Shown here one piece after another: positions 25,392-34,086 of a stretch of 64,000 bases of DNA (position 1 is its first letter; every line of letters starts with the position of its first letter). Below the pieces are notes generated by a model, which searched no databases, had not been told where the DNA came from, and saw nothing but the letters and a program-made list of their open reading frames with translations. The DNA lies in contig NZ_JACJQO010000007.1 in NCBI RefSeq assembly GCF_014696715.1, positions 61,394 through 125,393 on the forward strand. The letters run 5' to 3'. Made by a program: the position numbers and the translations under genes. Source of the DNA: Pseudanabaena sp. FACHB-2040 (GTDB lineage Bacteria > Cyanobacteriota > Cyanobacteriia > Phormidesmidales > Phormidesmidaceae).

Positions 25392-26651
25392 ATGACTAAT
25401 CCTTTCAAGGCATGGCTCAACCGCTGGCTACCCGATCTAGACCATCGCATCTGGATTCTGGCCGGAGGGCGATTGCTCTCCCAAATCGGGATCGGCTTCA
25501 CGTTGTTTTATGCCCCGATTTTCTTTGTTGATCAGGTGGGGTTGACGGCGACTCAAGTCGGTCTGGGCCTGGGCATTGGCTCGCTAGCTGGAATGTTGGG
25601 CCGCTTCTTGGGTGGGTCAATGGCTGATTCACCTCGCTGGGGCCGCCGCCCGATCTTGCTTGGCTCGGCGTTGGTCTCAGCGCTGGCGGATTTAGGGCTG
25701 GTGCTGGCCAATGACTTTCCGATTTTTGTCTTGGGAAATGTGTTGATGGGTTTCGGCATTGGCCTCTACTGGCCTTCTACTGAGGCCGTGGTGGCTGATA
25801 TTACGCCTGAGGCTAGCCATAGCGAGGCGTTTGCCCTAGTACGCCTAGCCGATAGCTTAGGGCTGGGCGTGGGCGTTATCTTCGGGGGCTGGCTGATTGC
25901 GGCGACAGGAGCTTACCGGGCTCTGTTCGTAATTGATGGGGTGACCTACCTGCTGTTCTTTGCCCTAGTCTATTTCACGATTGCTGAAACCTTGGCGGTG
26001 CAGGTTGATCGGCCTTCGATCTGGCGGGGGTGGGGGCAGGCTTTATCCAATGCCAGTCTCTTGATTTATGTGCTGGTAAATGTGCTCTTTACGACTTACC
26101 TAGCCCAAGTACAGAGCACATTGCCTGTTTACTTCCATCAGTTTGTGGGCAACGACGCAGCGCGGCAGGGGCTCTCAGAGGCAACGCTGAGCCTGCTGTT
26201 TACCTGGCATGTGGTGTTGGCGGCAGGGCTTCAGATGCCGGTGGCTCGACGACTCACTGCTCTGAGCCAGACTCGGGGGCTGATGATCTCGGCCTGTCTC
26301 TGGGGAATGGGCTTTACCCTAGTGGGGCTAGCCGGTATTTCGGGCACTTTTCCGGTAGCTTGGGCAGCGGCCGCCCTCAGTATTATGGCGCTGGCGATGG
26401 TGGCTTATACCCCGATTGCGTCTGCTCTAGTGGTGATGCTGGCCCCTAAATCGCAGCGGGGCATCTACTTATCTATTAATTCGATGTGCTGGGCTGTGGG
26501 GTACGCTGTCGGGCCGCCACTGGGAGGCTGGGCGCTTGATCAAGGAGCTGCGATCGCAAACGGCTTCTGGATCACCATGGCCCTCACTGTTGTTCCCGCC
26601 TTAGGCATCCTGCACTTTTTGGAACAGCGCCTAGACCAGCGTTTGGAGTAG
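25392..26651 (+). CDS. MFS transporter
   Basis: A 419-residue major facilitator transporter with about twelve helices. The conserved loop between helices 2 and 3 appears as GRFLGGSMADSPRWGRRPILL (near residue 75). Helix 11 carries INSMCWAVGYAVGPPLGGWAL, as in drug/metabolite efflux MFS members. The substrate is not predictable. The gene is monocistronic, with a possible ribosome site weak at best. Confidence 0.9.
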   Translation: MTNPFKAWLNRWLPDLDHRIWILAGGRLLSQIGIGFTLFYAPIFFVDQVGLTATQVGLGLGIGSLAGMLGRFLGGSMADSPRWGRRPILLGSALVSALADLGLVLANDFPIFVLGNVLMGFGIGLYWPSTEAVVADITPEASHSEAFALVRLADSLGLGVGVIFGGWLIAATGAYRALFVIDGVTYLLFFALVYFTIAETLAVQVDRPSIWRGWGQALSNASLLIYVLVNVLFTTYLAQVQSTLPVYFHQFVGNDAARQGLSEATLSLLFTWHVVLAAGLQMPVARRLTALSQTRGLMISACLWGMGFTLVGLAGISGTFPVAWAAAALSIMALAMVAYTPIASALVVMLAPKSQRGIYLSINSMCWAVGYAVGPPLGGWALDQGAAIANGFWITMALTVVPALGILHFLEQRLDQRLE

Positions 26652-26826
26652 ATGAAGATGGACTACGAGAGGTTCCTTTGCGAGAAGCGCTTTCATGTAA
26701 ACTTCAGCACCAAGCTGCCTCTACGTAAAATTAATCGGATACGGTGAGATTTGCTTGAAATGGGAATCAGGGTGCTCCTTCGATTAACTCGAGGTTGGCT
26801 GTTGTTGCATCTTTGGAAAAATTCCC

Positions 26827-26991
26827 ATGTTTACCGGAATCGACCTGATTGTCATTGCCCTAGTGGGACTGGCCGCTCTTTGCGCCTCAGGCTCCGGCTC
26901 AGGCTCAAAGGAGTTTAAGGTCGATCTTGATCCTCTTACCTTTCTGGCGGTAGGGGTGGTTATGCTGGTGTTTGTCTTTACAGCCCTATGA
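26827..26991 (+). CDS. Small 54-residue membrane protein
   Basis: An ATG-initiated frame of 54 codons with two hydrophobic segments (FTGIDLIVIALVGLAALCA and FLAVGVVMLVFVFTAL) separated by a glycine/serine and charged linker SGSGSGSKEFKVDLDP. The two-helix pattern with a polar hairpin is too regular to be chance. Its last bases overlap the 3' end of the convergent DUF1400 gene by 14 bases. The function is unknown. Confidence 0.6.
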   Translation: MFTGIDLIVIALVGLAALCASGSGSGSKEFKVDLDPLTFLAVGVVMLVFVFTAL

Positions 26992-27532
26992 TCGTGCCCA
27001 GGGTATCTTTGAGGATCGACAGGGGGGCCAATAGGCTAGCGAGCTGATTGTAGGCATCTTCAATGCGATCGCCTTCTAAAACAACCTCGCGAGTTGGATA
27101 CCGCTCCAGCACTTCCAACAGCGTGATCTGTCCATCTTCTGCTGCTGACAGCACCAGAGCAGAGCGTAGCGCCTGGCGATTAGCCTGATCTGACGGCGGA
27201 CGAATGGCTGTCCCAACCTGATCTAAAACCAGTTCTCCTGGCCAGCTATTTAAAGCTTGGCTTAGCAGGTTGGGATCGACAGTTAAAGTGCGGGTTAAGA
27301 CGTCCTGTAGGCCAGCCGGATCTTGATTGGCCGTACGCAATAGCCCACTGACAGAGGCAGGGGCTTCGCCTGTTTCCGCCAAAGTGGCCAAGTCGGCTAC
27401 AGGTACAGCTCGGCCAAAGCCTCGGTAGCGCAGTAGAACGGTTTCAGCTGCGATCGCATCGCCGCCCGCCAGTCCCACTAGCGCCGAAGTACTCAGTACG
27501 GCCAAAGCCACTTTTGCTGCGTGTCTTTTCAT
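26978..27532 (-). CDS. DUF1400 domain protein, exported
   Basis: A 184-residue exported protein starting at ATG 27532 with a signal peptide (KRHAAKVALAVLSTSALVG ending near AIAAE). The mature part matches DUF1400: ETVLLRYRGFGRAVPVADLATLAETGE followed by DPAGLQDVLTRTLTVDP and a C-terminal helical piece. In many cyanobacteria this domain precedes an alpha/beta hydrolase; here the protein stops after it, so this is the domain alone. The frame extends 22 codons upstream without a signal for an earlier start. Confidence 0.85.
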   Translation of the reverse strand: MKRHAAKVALAVLSTSALVGLAGGDAIAAETVLLRYRGFGRAVPVADLATLAETGEAPASVSGLLRTANQDPAGLQDVLTRTLTVDPNLLSQALNSWPGELVLDQVGTAIRPPSDQANRQALRSALVLSAAEDGQITLLEVLERYPTREVVLEGDRIEDAYNQLASLLAPLSILKDTLGTIIGL

Positions 27533-27741
27533 AATGTCTACACTTAGGAACCACAACTGATCAGGATGACGCAGGCTCTGCAAGTCAAAATTTTGCAATG
27601 TGCCACTTTACTCAATGGTTCCATTGTGCAATGCGAACCTAGGCGATCTAGAGAACGGGCAAAATCTCATTCCCAAGAGAGACGCTGTTGCGGCCTAATT
27701 TGTTGAATGCGTTGCCGTTAGCTAGATCAGCAAAAACAAAA

Positions 27742-27765
27742 GGGGCACCGCCTTAGCAATGCCCC
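27742..27765 (-). terminator. Terminator for ycf23
   Basis: On the minus strand GGGGCA/TGCCCC (27765-27760 with 27747-27742) forms a stem followed by TTTTGTTTTT, 40 bases after the ycf23 stop codon. Confidence 0.75.
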
Positions 27766-27804
27766 CATATCAAAGCAATAAGTCGATGGGTGACCGCAAT
27801 CGCC

Positions 27805-28551
27805 CTAGCGGCGAACTGCTGCTCGCTGCACTGTCTGCAGCGCTTCTACTAGCTGTCGCACCACGGCAATCATCGCCAATTCATTGTCTAGCCGATTTAC
27901 AGCCGAACCTACGCCAATACCAGCGGCACCCGAAGCGATCGCCAGAGGAGCTGTTACATCCGATAGACCTGAGGCACACAGTACAGGAACGTTCACAGCG
28001 CGGGAAATCTCACGGGCAGCGGCTAGGGTGGGAGCAGCCTTTTCAATCAAACCCAGCGTACCGGGGTGAGTGGGTTGGCTGGAGGTTCCTCCCTCCGTTT
28101 GAATGATGTCGGCTCCGGCAGCGACTAGGTCTTCGGCCAGCTGCACCTGCTCATCAAGAGCCAGGATGTGCGGCACGGTCACCGATAGGGTGATGTGAGG
28201 CAGCAGTTCTCGGGTGCGACGGGTCAGCGCCAATACTTCGGGAGCTTCAAACCGACGGCCTTCGGCGTAAAACGCATCAAAGTTACCGATTTCAATTAAG
28301 TCAGCCCCTGCTGCTACGGGCGCTAAAAAGGCTTCGGCTTCAACGGCAGAGACGCAAATAGGCAGGTCTGTCAGCGACTTGGCCAAGCGAACCAGCTCGG
28401 CATCGGCGGCAATATCGACCAGAGTGGCCCCACCCTTGTCCGCAGCACTGACAACAGCAGCGACCCGCGCTGAGTCAAAGTTGGTCAGACCGCTGATAAT
28501 TTTGAGTGCGCGGCCTTGGTTAAAGGCTTGCTTGAGGTTAGACATAGTCAT
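27805..28551 (-). CDS. ycf23: Ycf23 family protein (DUF561)
   Basis: A 248-residue TIM-barrel-like protein of the Ycf23 family, which is encoded in some algal plastids and in cyanobacteria. Diagnostic stretches are LKIISGLTNFDSARVAAVVSAAD, GGATLVDIAADAELV, ADLIEIGNFDAFYAEGRRF and TEGGTSSQPTHPGTLG. The function is unknown; the barrel resembles phosphate-binding synthase-type enzymes, with GIGVGSAVN near the C-terminus as possible phosphate loop. Start ATG 28551 is preceded by GACGAG. It is divergent from rpmI. Confidence 0.9.
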   Translation of the reverse strand: MTMSNLKQAFNQGRALKIISGLTNFDSARVAAVVSAADKGGATLVDIAADAELVRLAKSLTDLPICVSAVEAEAFLAPVAAGADLIEIGNFDAFYAEGRRFEAPEVLALTRRTRELLPHITLSVTVPHILALDEQVQLAEDLVAAGADIIQTEGGTSSQPTHPGTLGLIEKAAPTLAAAREISRAVNVPVLCASGLSDVTAPLAIASGAAGIGVGSAVNRLDNELAMIAVVRQLVEALQTVQRAAVRR

Positions 28552-28734
28552 CTCGTCTTGATTGCTGAATCAGTGCGATCATTTTCTCACTCTGGGCGGC
28601 AACTTGGGTAAGTTCTGCTATCGATGGCTGACCTTAATGGGCAGTCCTAAGCACAACGACGCCAAATCTGCTTGCCGTATCAGAGTCTGTCGTAATAGAA
28701 TTAAAGACTGTGTCGAAATTATTGTTGAATTGTC

Positions 28735-28932
28735 ATGCCAAAGCTAAAATCTCGCAAAGCAGCGGCTAAGCGCTTCCGCCTCAGCGGCAGCGGTAAAATT
28801 ATGCGCCGCAAAGCCTTCAAAAATCACCTGCTGCAGCACAAAGGCCCTGATCGCAGGAGTCGTCTTTCCAAGATCGCGACGGTCTCTGAGGCTGATGCAC
28901 CCAACGTTGATCTGATGCTGCCCTACCTCTAG
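28735..28932 (+). CDS. rpmI: 50S ribosomal protein L35
   Basis: A 65-residue basic protein with the L35 signature [20 protein letters not shown] near the start and [15 protein letters not shown] in the middle. It is followed 76 bases later by rplT, the usual pair. The infC gene that often precedes them is not here; instead ycf23 diverges. The promoter and any L20 feedback site must lie in the 183 bases upstream. Confidence 0.98.
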   Translation: MPKLKSRKAAAKRFRLSGSGKIMRRKAFKNHLLQHKGPDRRSRLSKIATVSEADAPNVDLMLPYL

Positions 28933-29008
28933 GCTCAGCCTGCAGGTTTACAGCTGACCAGTTTTGATTTCATTGTTTTAATTTATTAGCCGCTGAGGAT
29001 AGCAAGTC

Positions 29009-29359
29009 ATGGCACGTGTCAAGCGCGGCAATGTCGCCCGCAAGCGCCGCAACAAAATTCTGAAGCTCGCCAAGGGCTTCCGGGGTTCTCACTCCAAACT
29101 GTTCCGCACCGCCAACCAACAGGTTATGAAGGCCCTGCGGAGCGCCTACCGAGATCGTCGTCGCCGTAAGCGCGACTTTCGCCGTCTTTGGATCACGCGT
29201 ATTAATGCTGCTGCTCGTCAAGAGGGCATCAGCTATAGCCGTTTGATCGGTCAGCTGAAGAGGGCCAATATCGAAATCAACCGCAAAATGTTGGCTCAGA
29301 TGGCGGTTCTCGATCCTCAAAGCTTTAGCAAAGTAGTTGAAGTTGCTATCAAGGCTTAA
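29009..29359 (+). CDS. rplT: 50S ribosomal protein L20
   Basis: A 116-residue protein with the L20 signature: the basic N-terminal extension [23 protein letters not shown] and the helical [18 protein letters not shown] region. Length is standard. L20 is needed early in 50S assembly and represses its own operon in other bacteria. It pairs with rpmI. Confidence 0.98.
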   Translation: MARVKRGNVARKRRNKILKLAKGFRGSHSKLFRTANQQVMKALRSAYRDRRRRKRDFRRLWITRINAAARQEGISYSRLIGQLKRANIEINRKMLAQMAVLDPQSFSKVVEVAIKA

Positions 29360-29406
29360 CAGCCCCTGTCGACACCGCTACTAGCGCTTCCGTCTCTTCG
29401 ACACCT

Positions 29407-30177
29407 ATGAGACTTGCTCTGCTTGGATTTGGCATGATTTTGGGGGTGCAGCTCGCTGCGCCCCCAATTGCTGTATCAGCTGACTTAGCAACGATTCGAG
29501 CGCGGGGCTACTTAGTCGTCGCAGTCAAAGACAACTGGCGACCTTTAGGCTTTCGGGATGCGGCGGGAGAACTCGTTGGGTTAGAAGTCGATGTGGCGCG
29601 GCAGTTGGCCCAAGAAATCTTGGGTGATCCAGAGGCCGTTGTCCTGCAGCCGGTGCCCAATGCTGAACGTCTGTCTGCAGTGTTGGAGGATCGGGTGGAT
29701 GTTGCGATCGCAGGAGTTTCCATCACGCCCGCTCGCATGCGCCTGGTTAACTTCAGCGTGCCCTATTACCTTGATGGCACTGCCCTGATTACCCGCCAGG
29801 CTTCGGTACAGGAACTGGGGCACCTCGCTCGGGGCAGGATAGCGGTGTTAGACAATTCCAGTACTGTGGCAACCGTCCGCTATATTCTTCCAGGCTCAAC
29901 CTTGGTAGGGGTCACCTCCTACGAAAGGGCGCTAGCGGCCCTACAGGCTGGCGAAGTCGATGCCTTTGCTGGAGATGTTACGGTGCTCAGCGGCTGGGTG
30001 CAGGAATATCCGACCTACCGCCTCTTGCCTAGCCTACTGTCTACAGCACCGCTGGCCGTCGTGCTGCCCAAAGGTCGGCAGTACACCGAACTACGCCGAT
30101 CCATCGACGAAGTTCTAAACCGCTGGCATACAACAGGTTGGCTAGAAGAACGGGCAACCTACTGGGGACTGCCCTAA
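29407..30177 (+). CDS. Periplasmic solute-binding protein, family 3
   Basis: A 256-residue type-2 periplasmic binding protein (SBP_bac_3), probably for an amino acid or related organic acid. A signal peptide occupies residues 1-25 (ending AVSA). The mature start IRARGYLVVAVKDNWRPLGFRD, then GLEVDVARQLAQEILG and DVAIAGVSITPARMRLVNFSVPY are standard for the fold. No permease or ATPase is adjacent, so it either works with a distant transporter or as a sensor. It follows rplT by 47 bases but its expression need not be linked. Confidence 0.9.
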   Translation: MRLALLGFGMILGVQLAAPPIAVSADLATIRARGYLVVAVKDNWRPLGFRDAAGELVGLEVDVARQLAQEILGDPEAVVLQPVPNAERLSAVLEDRVDVAIAGVSITPARMRLVNFSVPYYLDGTALITRQASVQELGHLARGRIAVLDNSSTVATVRYILPGSTLVGVTSYERALAALQAGEVDAFAGDVTVLSGWVQEYPTYRLLPSLLSTAPLAVVLPKGRQYTELRRSIDEVLNRWHTTGWLEERATYWGLP

Positions 30178-30229
30178 CTCGTGTCAAGATGGAACTGGAC
30201 CGGATAAGAAACTTCTTTTTGATTAGCTG

Positions 30230-30766
30230 ATGGAGAATAGCAATCTACTCCTAATTTACCTGGCAACGCTGCTAGCCCTGTTGGGGGTCGCTTCGTTTTT
30301 TGTTCTGCGCCAGGTGTTTAAGACGCGGCGTATCGAAAACACGCTGTCTCGTTTACAGACCAAGCTCACTAAGGAAAAGGGCACATCTCAGGAATACTAT
30401 GAGCTAGGCAGTTTGCTCCTCGACAAAAAGCTCTTCACTCAGTCCACAATCTACCTGCAGCAGGCGCTCAAGAACCTGGATAAAGAAGAAACTGAGAATG
30501 CAGCCCTGATCCACAATGCTTTGGGGTACACCTACTTTGCCCAAGAGCAGTACGATCTGGCTATCCGCAACTACAAAGAAGCGCTTAAGATCGCGCCCGA
30601 CTATGTCACGGCCTTGAACAACCTTGGTCACAGCTATGAAAAAAAGCAGCTGACCAGCCAAGCGCTAGAGATGTACGAAGAAGCTATGAAGCTAGACCCC
30701 AAAAATACAACTGCTAAGCGCCGGTACGAGTCCTTGAAAAAGCGAATTGTCGCGGCCGAAAAGTAG
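30230..30766 (+). CDS. ycf37: Ycf37-like TPR protein
   Basis: A 178-residue membrane-anchored tetratricopeptide protein resembling Ycf37, which assists photosystem I assembly or stability in cyanobacteria. One N-terminal helix (about 6-26) is followed by a basic segment and about three TPR units: SQEYYELGSLLLDKKLF, IHNALGYTYFAQEQYDLAIRNYKEAL and ALNNLGHSYEKKQLTSQALEMYEEAM. The short length and single anchor fit Ycf37 rather than Ycf3. A very strong terminator follows. Confidence 0.85.
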   Translation: MENSNLLLIYLATLLALLGVASFFVLRQVFKTRRIENTLSRLQTKLTKEKGTSQEYYELGSLLLDKKLFTQSTIYLQQALKNLDKEETENAALIHNALGYTYFAQEQYDLAIRNYKEALKIAPDYVTALNNLGHSYEKKQLTSQALEMYEEAMKLDPKNTTAKRRYESLKKRIVAAEK

Positions 30767-30811
30767 AAACGTGGCTCGCTAGCTCTTCTCTAGCGCGTTT
30801 GGCTAAGCAGT

Positions 30812-30858
30812 AATAAAGCAGGGGGCGTCCGGAGTTACCGGACGCCCCCTGCTTTATT
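30812..30858. terminator. 21-bp perfect terminator hairpin
   Basis: A 21-bp perfect inverted repeat (30812-30832 with 30838-30858) with loop AGTTA has GC-rich centre and A/T-rich ends on both strands. It lies between convergent ycf37 and the QueD-like gene and should stop transcription from both sides. Confidence 0.93.
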
Positions 30859-30918
30859 TAGAGTAATTGGGTGGAGGAGATGCGATCGCACTCCCAAAAG
30901 CCCACTTACTGCGCTCCC

Positions 30919-31785
30919 TTAAACAGCCGCTAGCTGAGCCTCGCTGCTGGCTTGACCGTTGCTGGCAGGCTCAGTGCAGTACACCTCAGCCGAATTGTTA
31001 GGGCTTTCAATCAGCTTCACCTTATGCAGCTTGGCTCCAATCTCTTGAATCGGCTGCCGCAGCAAGTCCCGAATGTGGACAGCAATATTTTCAGCCGTAG
31101 GTACAACCTCAGCAAAGTAAGGAATGTCCTTATTTAAGAACGTGTGGTCAAAGGGCTCTACTACGTAGTCATCAACCGCCTTTTGCAGCTGCACCAAATC
31201 AGCAATCATGCCTGTGCGCGGGTCGATCTCGCCCTGGATTGTGACCTCCAGATGGTAGTTATGACCGTGGCCGTTGGGTCGGGCACATTTGCCATAGATT
31301 TCGCAATTTTCCTCAAAGCTGAGGTTGGGCAGCGCTAGTCTGTGAGCGGCGCTGAAGTGGGTGCTGATTGTGAGATACGCTTCCATACCATTACCTGTAT
31401 ATTCGGCCCAAAGCTCTGGATGTTCGAATAGCTGAATTTTGACGATGGGGAGGTGGGGAGCCAGACGGTGCCAGATTGCCCTGGCTATGTGCTCAGTAGT
31501 CGGTAGCGTTGTCTGAAACTCAGGCCACGCCTGATTGAGATAAGAGAAATCGAGTTGGCTGGTAACTTCTCGCTTTATGACGTGCTTAACGTCCGAAAGA
31601 TTGAGAACCATGCCGTACTGATCCAGATCTCCGACCATCGACACGTATAAAACATAGTTGTGTCCATGACCCGGTGCTTGGGCACACAGCCCAAACTGTT
31701 GGGCGTTTTCGGCCTCGCTTAACTCTGGCAGCCAGTAGCGATGGCTTGCAGAGAACTGGGCCCGGCGGTTAATAATACACTTCAT
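30919..31785 (-). CDS. Two-domain 6-pyruvoyl-tetrahydropterin synthase/QueD-like protein
   Basis: A 288-residue protein made of two tandem PTPS/QueD domains (about 1-135 and 136-275), the fold that converts dihydroneopterin triphosphate in queuosine or pterin synthesis. Both halves keep zinc-binding histidines (FSASHRY and FSAAHRL; GHGHNY twice) and the catalytic cysteine (LCAQAPGHGHNY; KCARPNGHGHNY). The second keeps the catalytic Asp-His (FDHTFLN), while the first has LDFSYLN, losing that histidine. So one active and one degenerate unit are fused. The two-domain form is a whole protein, not a frameshift. Whether it makes queuosine or a pterin is open. Confidence 0.9.
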   Translation of the reverse strand: MKCIINRRAQFSASHRYWLPELSEAENAQQFGLCAQAPGHGHNYVLYVSMVGDLDQYGMVLNLSDVKHVIKREVTSQLDFSYLNQAWPEFQTTLPTTEHIARAIWHRLAPHLPIVKIQLFEHPELWAEYTGNGMEAYLTISTHFSAAHRLALPNLSFEENCEIYGKCARPNGHGHNYHLEVTIQGEIDPRTGMIADLVQLQKAVDDYVVEPFDHTFLNKDIPYFAEVVPTAENIAVHIRDLLRQPIQEIGAKLHKVKLIESPNNSAEVYCTEPASNGQASSEAQLAAV

Positions 31786-32093
31786 GAAATGCTAACGAAT
31801 CCTGCGAAACGTTAAGTAAAGTAAATAGCTTCTCATCCCAGCATAGTCGAATTTGATAGCCAATGGGCCTGTGTTTCTGGGCGTTTTGACTCTGAAAAAG
31901 AACTAGAAAAATTACCCCAGAGAACAGGCGAAGTCATCGAAAGAGTGAACTTTTCATACAAATAGAATTGACGAGGATGGCTGAACTGCTCTGTCAGTAA
32001 GGGTTTTAGCAGGAAAGGCTGGATTTTGGCCTTAAACTCATGAGTTGCTGACAAAGATGTGGAATAGTAAAATTAGATACAGAACCAAAGATT
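31786..32093. other. AT-rich gene-free stretch
   Basis: About 300 bases between the QueD-like gene and the riboswitch-like element. Base composition is visibly more AT-rich than the flanks. A 73-codon minus-strand frame here has no domain, no ribosome site and biased composition and is not called. It should contain the promoters for the QueD-like gene and the DUF4278 transcript. Confidence 0.5.
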
Positions 32094-32179
32094 ACCGTTC
32101 ATCCTGTAGGTGATTATCAGCTTCAGCAAGCAGCTATCCTCAGGACGGAAGTAGGGAAGTACTCTCCCGAAGGAACGCA
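32094..32179 (+). promoter_or_regulatory. Glutamine riboswitch-like element (glnA/downstream-peptide family)
   Basis: CGTTC (32096-32100) pairs with GAACG (32173-32177), TCCTG (32102-32106) with CAGGA (32141-32145), and GGGA (32154-32157) with TCCC (32165-32168). The unpaired segments CGGAAGTAGG and CCGAAGGAACGC are the conserved core I remember for the glutamine aptamer, whose three-stem junction this fits. It lies about 50 bases before the DUF4278 start codon, so it could control that gene by glutamine. Confidence 0.85.
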
Positions 32180-32226
32180 CCCCACTTACCCCATTTATTT
32201 AAACGGTTGGTTGGCAGGAGCGAAAA

Positions 32227-32649
32227 ATGAGACTTACCTATCGCGGCGTTACATATGACCACAATCCGCCCTCACTAGAAGTGAGCGAAAGCGAGATTTT
32301 GGGTCATTACAGAGGACAATCCCACCGGCTTTCCTATGTTCGGCACATTCCGATTCCTCAGCCTGTGGCTGATCTGAAGTACCGAGGGATTTCCTATCAC
32401 ACCAATTCTAATGGCCAAGTAGAGACAATGCCGCGCCAAATCAAAGAAGCACGGCCTGCTCACCAGATTTCTGCTCGGCCTGCGAATGCAATGGCAGCAG
32501 CTCGGCGTGAGCTGCTGGCTGAGGCAGCTCAGACCCATCGTGACAGCATTCAGCGCTCTTTAGAGCATCGGATAGCGGTTGCTCGGGCTCAGGGCAATGA
32601 GTCGCTGATTCAGCAGCTAGAAGCAGAAAAGCATCAGTTAGTTGTTTAG
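32227..32649 (+). CDS. DUF4278 domain protein
   Basis: A 140-residue protein with two copies of the short DUF4278 unit: LTYRGVTYDHNPP at the start and LKYRGISYHTNSN near residue 50. A basic helical tail (MAAARRELLAEAAQTHRDS and onward) ends in QQLEAEKHQL and may be a coiled coil. The domain is common in small cyanobacterial proteins and has no known activity. AGGAG lies seven bases before ATG 32227. The gene sits behind a glutamine-riboswitch-like element, pointing to a role in nitrogen status. Confidence 0.88.
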   Translation: MRLTYRGVTYDHNPPSLEVSESEILGHYRGQSHRLSYVRHIPIPQPVADLKYRGISYHTNSNGQVETMPRQIKEARPAHQISARPANAMAAARRELLAEAAQTHRDSIQRSLEHRIAVARAQGNESLIQQLEAEKHQLVV

Positions 32650-32758
32650 AATTTGCACTGTTAGCCGCGGCCTATGGGGCAGGTAAGCCTAAAGCGTTTA
32701 CGCCCAGTTTTAGAGCCAAAGTTCAAAAATTCAAGTTGTGCTGTAGCTGGAGCAGTTT

Positions 32759-32791
32759 GGGTGCATTTGTTATCAAATGCACCCTTTTTTT
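32759..32791 (+). terminator. Terminator after the DUF4278 gene
   Basis: GGGTGCATTT / AAATGCACCC (32759-32768 and 32775-32784) forms a perfect 10-bp stem with a 6-base loop, followed by seven T residues. Confidence 0.93.
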
Positions 32792-32800
32792 GCGCCTATA

Positions 32801-33961
32801 TCAAACAGCCTGCAGCTGTGGCTGCAGCGCTGCATCGGAACGAATCCATAGAATGGGTGCGCTTTGAATCTCTTTCCCGGAAGGGGCAGCCCAGCAGATC
32901 TGGCGGCTTCCTGGCGGCAGCTGACCTTTTGGTTTGAGCTGAGGCGTTAGCCAGAGGATAGGTGCTGCTGGGAGGCCAGAGAGGGGGGGCGGCTGAGCGG
33001 GGACAGCAGTTAGGGCCTGATTTCTCGGTAGGATCTCAGCCAGCACAGTGAGCACTGCTAACTTGTTGCGAGTCAACTTGTTTTCAGGAGTCCACAGCGC
33101 TGTGGAAAAGCCCCGACGCAGCGCATAGATATAAAGTGAGGCCGCTGCCACCACAGCCTGCTCAAAGGCTTCGCTGTCCCAAGCACTGGCGGTATCTAGG
33201 GCAATAACGACCTGCTGACCGGCGGTGATTTTTTCCAGTTCTCGCACTCGTAGCTCGCCATAGCGGGCACTGCTGCGCCAGTGGATTAGGCGGGTAGAGT
33301 CGCCCCAGCGGTAGGGTCGCATAGACCGGGTGATGCCCTCAGTAGCAAGCTGTACAGCATTTTCAGCATGCCACTGCTGGCCGCTGTCTTGACCTGCTGT
33401 ATCGACTAGGGCGCACTGATTTAGGGGCAGAATTTGCGGGTAGACCGTAGCCATTGCGGAAACGGTTTGAGATCGCCGACACCAAAATAGCCCTAGCGGC
33501 GCTGCGGTTCTTAGGGCAACGGTTTGCCAACGGTAGAGCCCCCGGCGCTGGGTAGGAACTTCGTAGGTCCAGCGATGCGAGCGGCCGGGTGCGATCGCAG
33601 CAACAGCGGTTCGCTGCGGTGGGGCTAGGGCTGCAGGCAGACCGTCCCAAACCTGCAGGAGGGCTTTGGCCTGTCGAGTGCTGTTGGTCAGGGTCAAATC
33701 TATCAGCAGGGCTTCCCCTGCTGATACGGGTCGAATAGGCTGGCGCTCAATCTCCAGCCCTGAGAGGTTACGCGGCGGTAGGATGGCTGCGATCGCAAGC
33801 AGCCCTAGTAAAACTCCACTCATGACATAAAGCCATCCGGCCAGGGTATTGGTGGCCGCAGCAAAAAAGAAGGCTGCCAGCCCCATCAAGACCCAACCAA
33901 CGTAGGCCGGAGCAACCCAGTGGGTCTCAAGCCAGTCTGCAATTTTGGCAGGAACAAACAC
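32801..33961 (-). CDS. DUF58 domain membrane protein
   Basis: A 386-residue protein with two N-terminal membrane helices (about 17-37 and 40-60) and a soluble part with the DUF58 signature RPYRWGDSTRLIHWRSSARYGELRVRELE near residue 215, followed by a von-Willebrand-like segment VVIALDTASAWDSE. DUF58 proteins usually accompany MoxR ATPases and transglutaminase-like proteins; none is adjacent. Translation likely starts at GTG 33961. The function is unknown. Confidence 0.88.
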   Translation of the reverse strand: MFVPAKIADWLETHWVAPAYVGWVLMGLAAFFFAAATNTLAGWLYVMSGVLLGLLAIAAILPPRNLSGLEIERQPIRPVSAGEALLIDLTLTNSTRQAKALLQVWDGLPAALAPPQRTAVAAIAPGRSHRWTYEVPTQRRGLYRWQTVALRTAAPLGLFWCRRSQTVSAMATVYPQILPLNQCALVDTAGQDSGQQWHAENAVQLATEGITRSMRPYRWGDSTRLIHWRSSARYGELRVRELEKITAGQQVVIALDTASAWDSEAFEQAVVAAASLYIYALRRGFSTALWTPENKLTRNKLAVLTVLAEILPRNQALTAVPAQPPPLSGLPAAPILWLTPQLKPKGQLPPGSRQICWAAPSGKEIQSAPILWIRSDAALQPQLQAV

Positions 33962-34020
33962 TCCGCTACCCCCGACACTGCTAAGGCCATAATACCCAGT
34001 CCAGGCAAAGGGACTGTTGA

Positions 34021-34059
34021 AATAGCAATGGGCACCCCTGAGAGGTGCCCATTGCTATT
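34021..34059 (-). terminator. Hairpin terminator after typA
   Basis: A 16-bp perfect inverted repeat (34021-34036 with 34044-34059, core AATGGGCACC) with a 7-base loop lies 27 bases past the typA stop codon on the minus strand. The following T-tract is weak, so termination may be partial. Confidence 0.7.
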
Positions 34060-34086
34060 CTTAGCGGCAAAACCTACCGGCAAAGC

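Noticed and set aside
31833..32054. 73-codon minus-strand frame in the AT-rich gap
   Set aside because: No recognisable segments or start signal; probably chance in AT-rich sequence.
32674..32937. 87-codon plus-strand frame after the DUF4278 gene
   Set aside because: It runs through a strong terminator and then overlaps the DUF58 gene in antisense.
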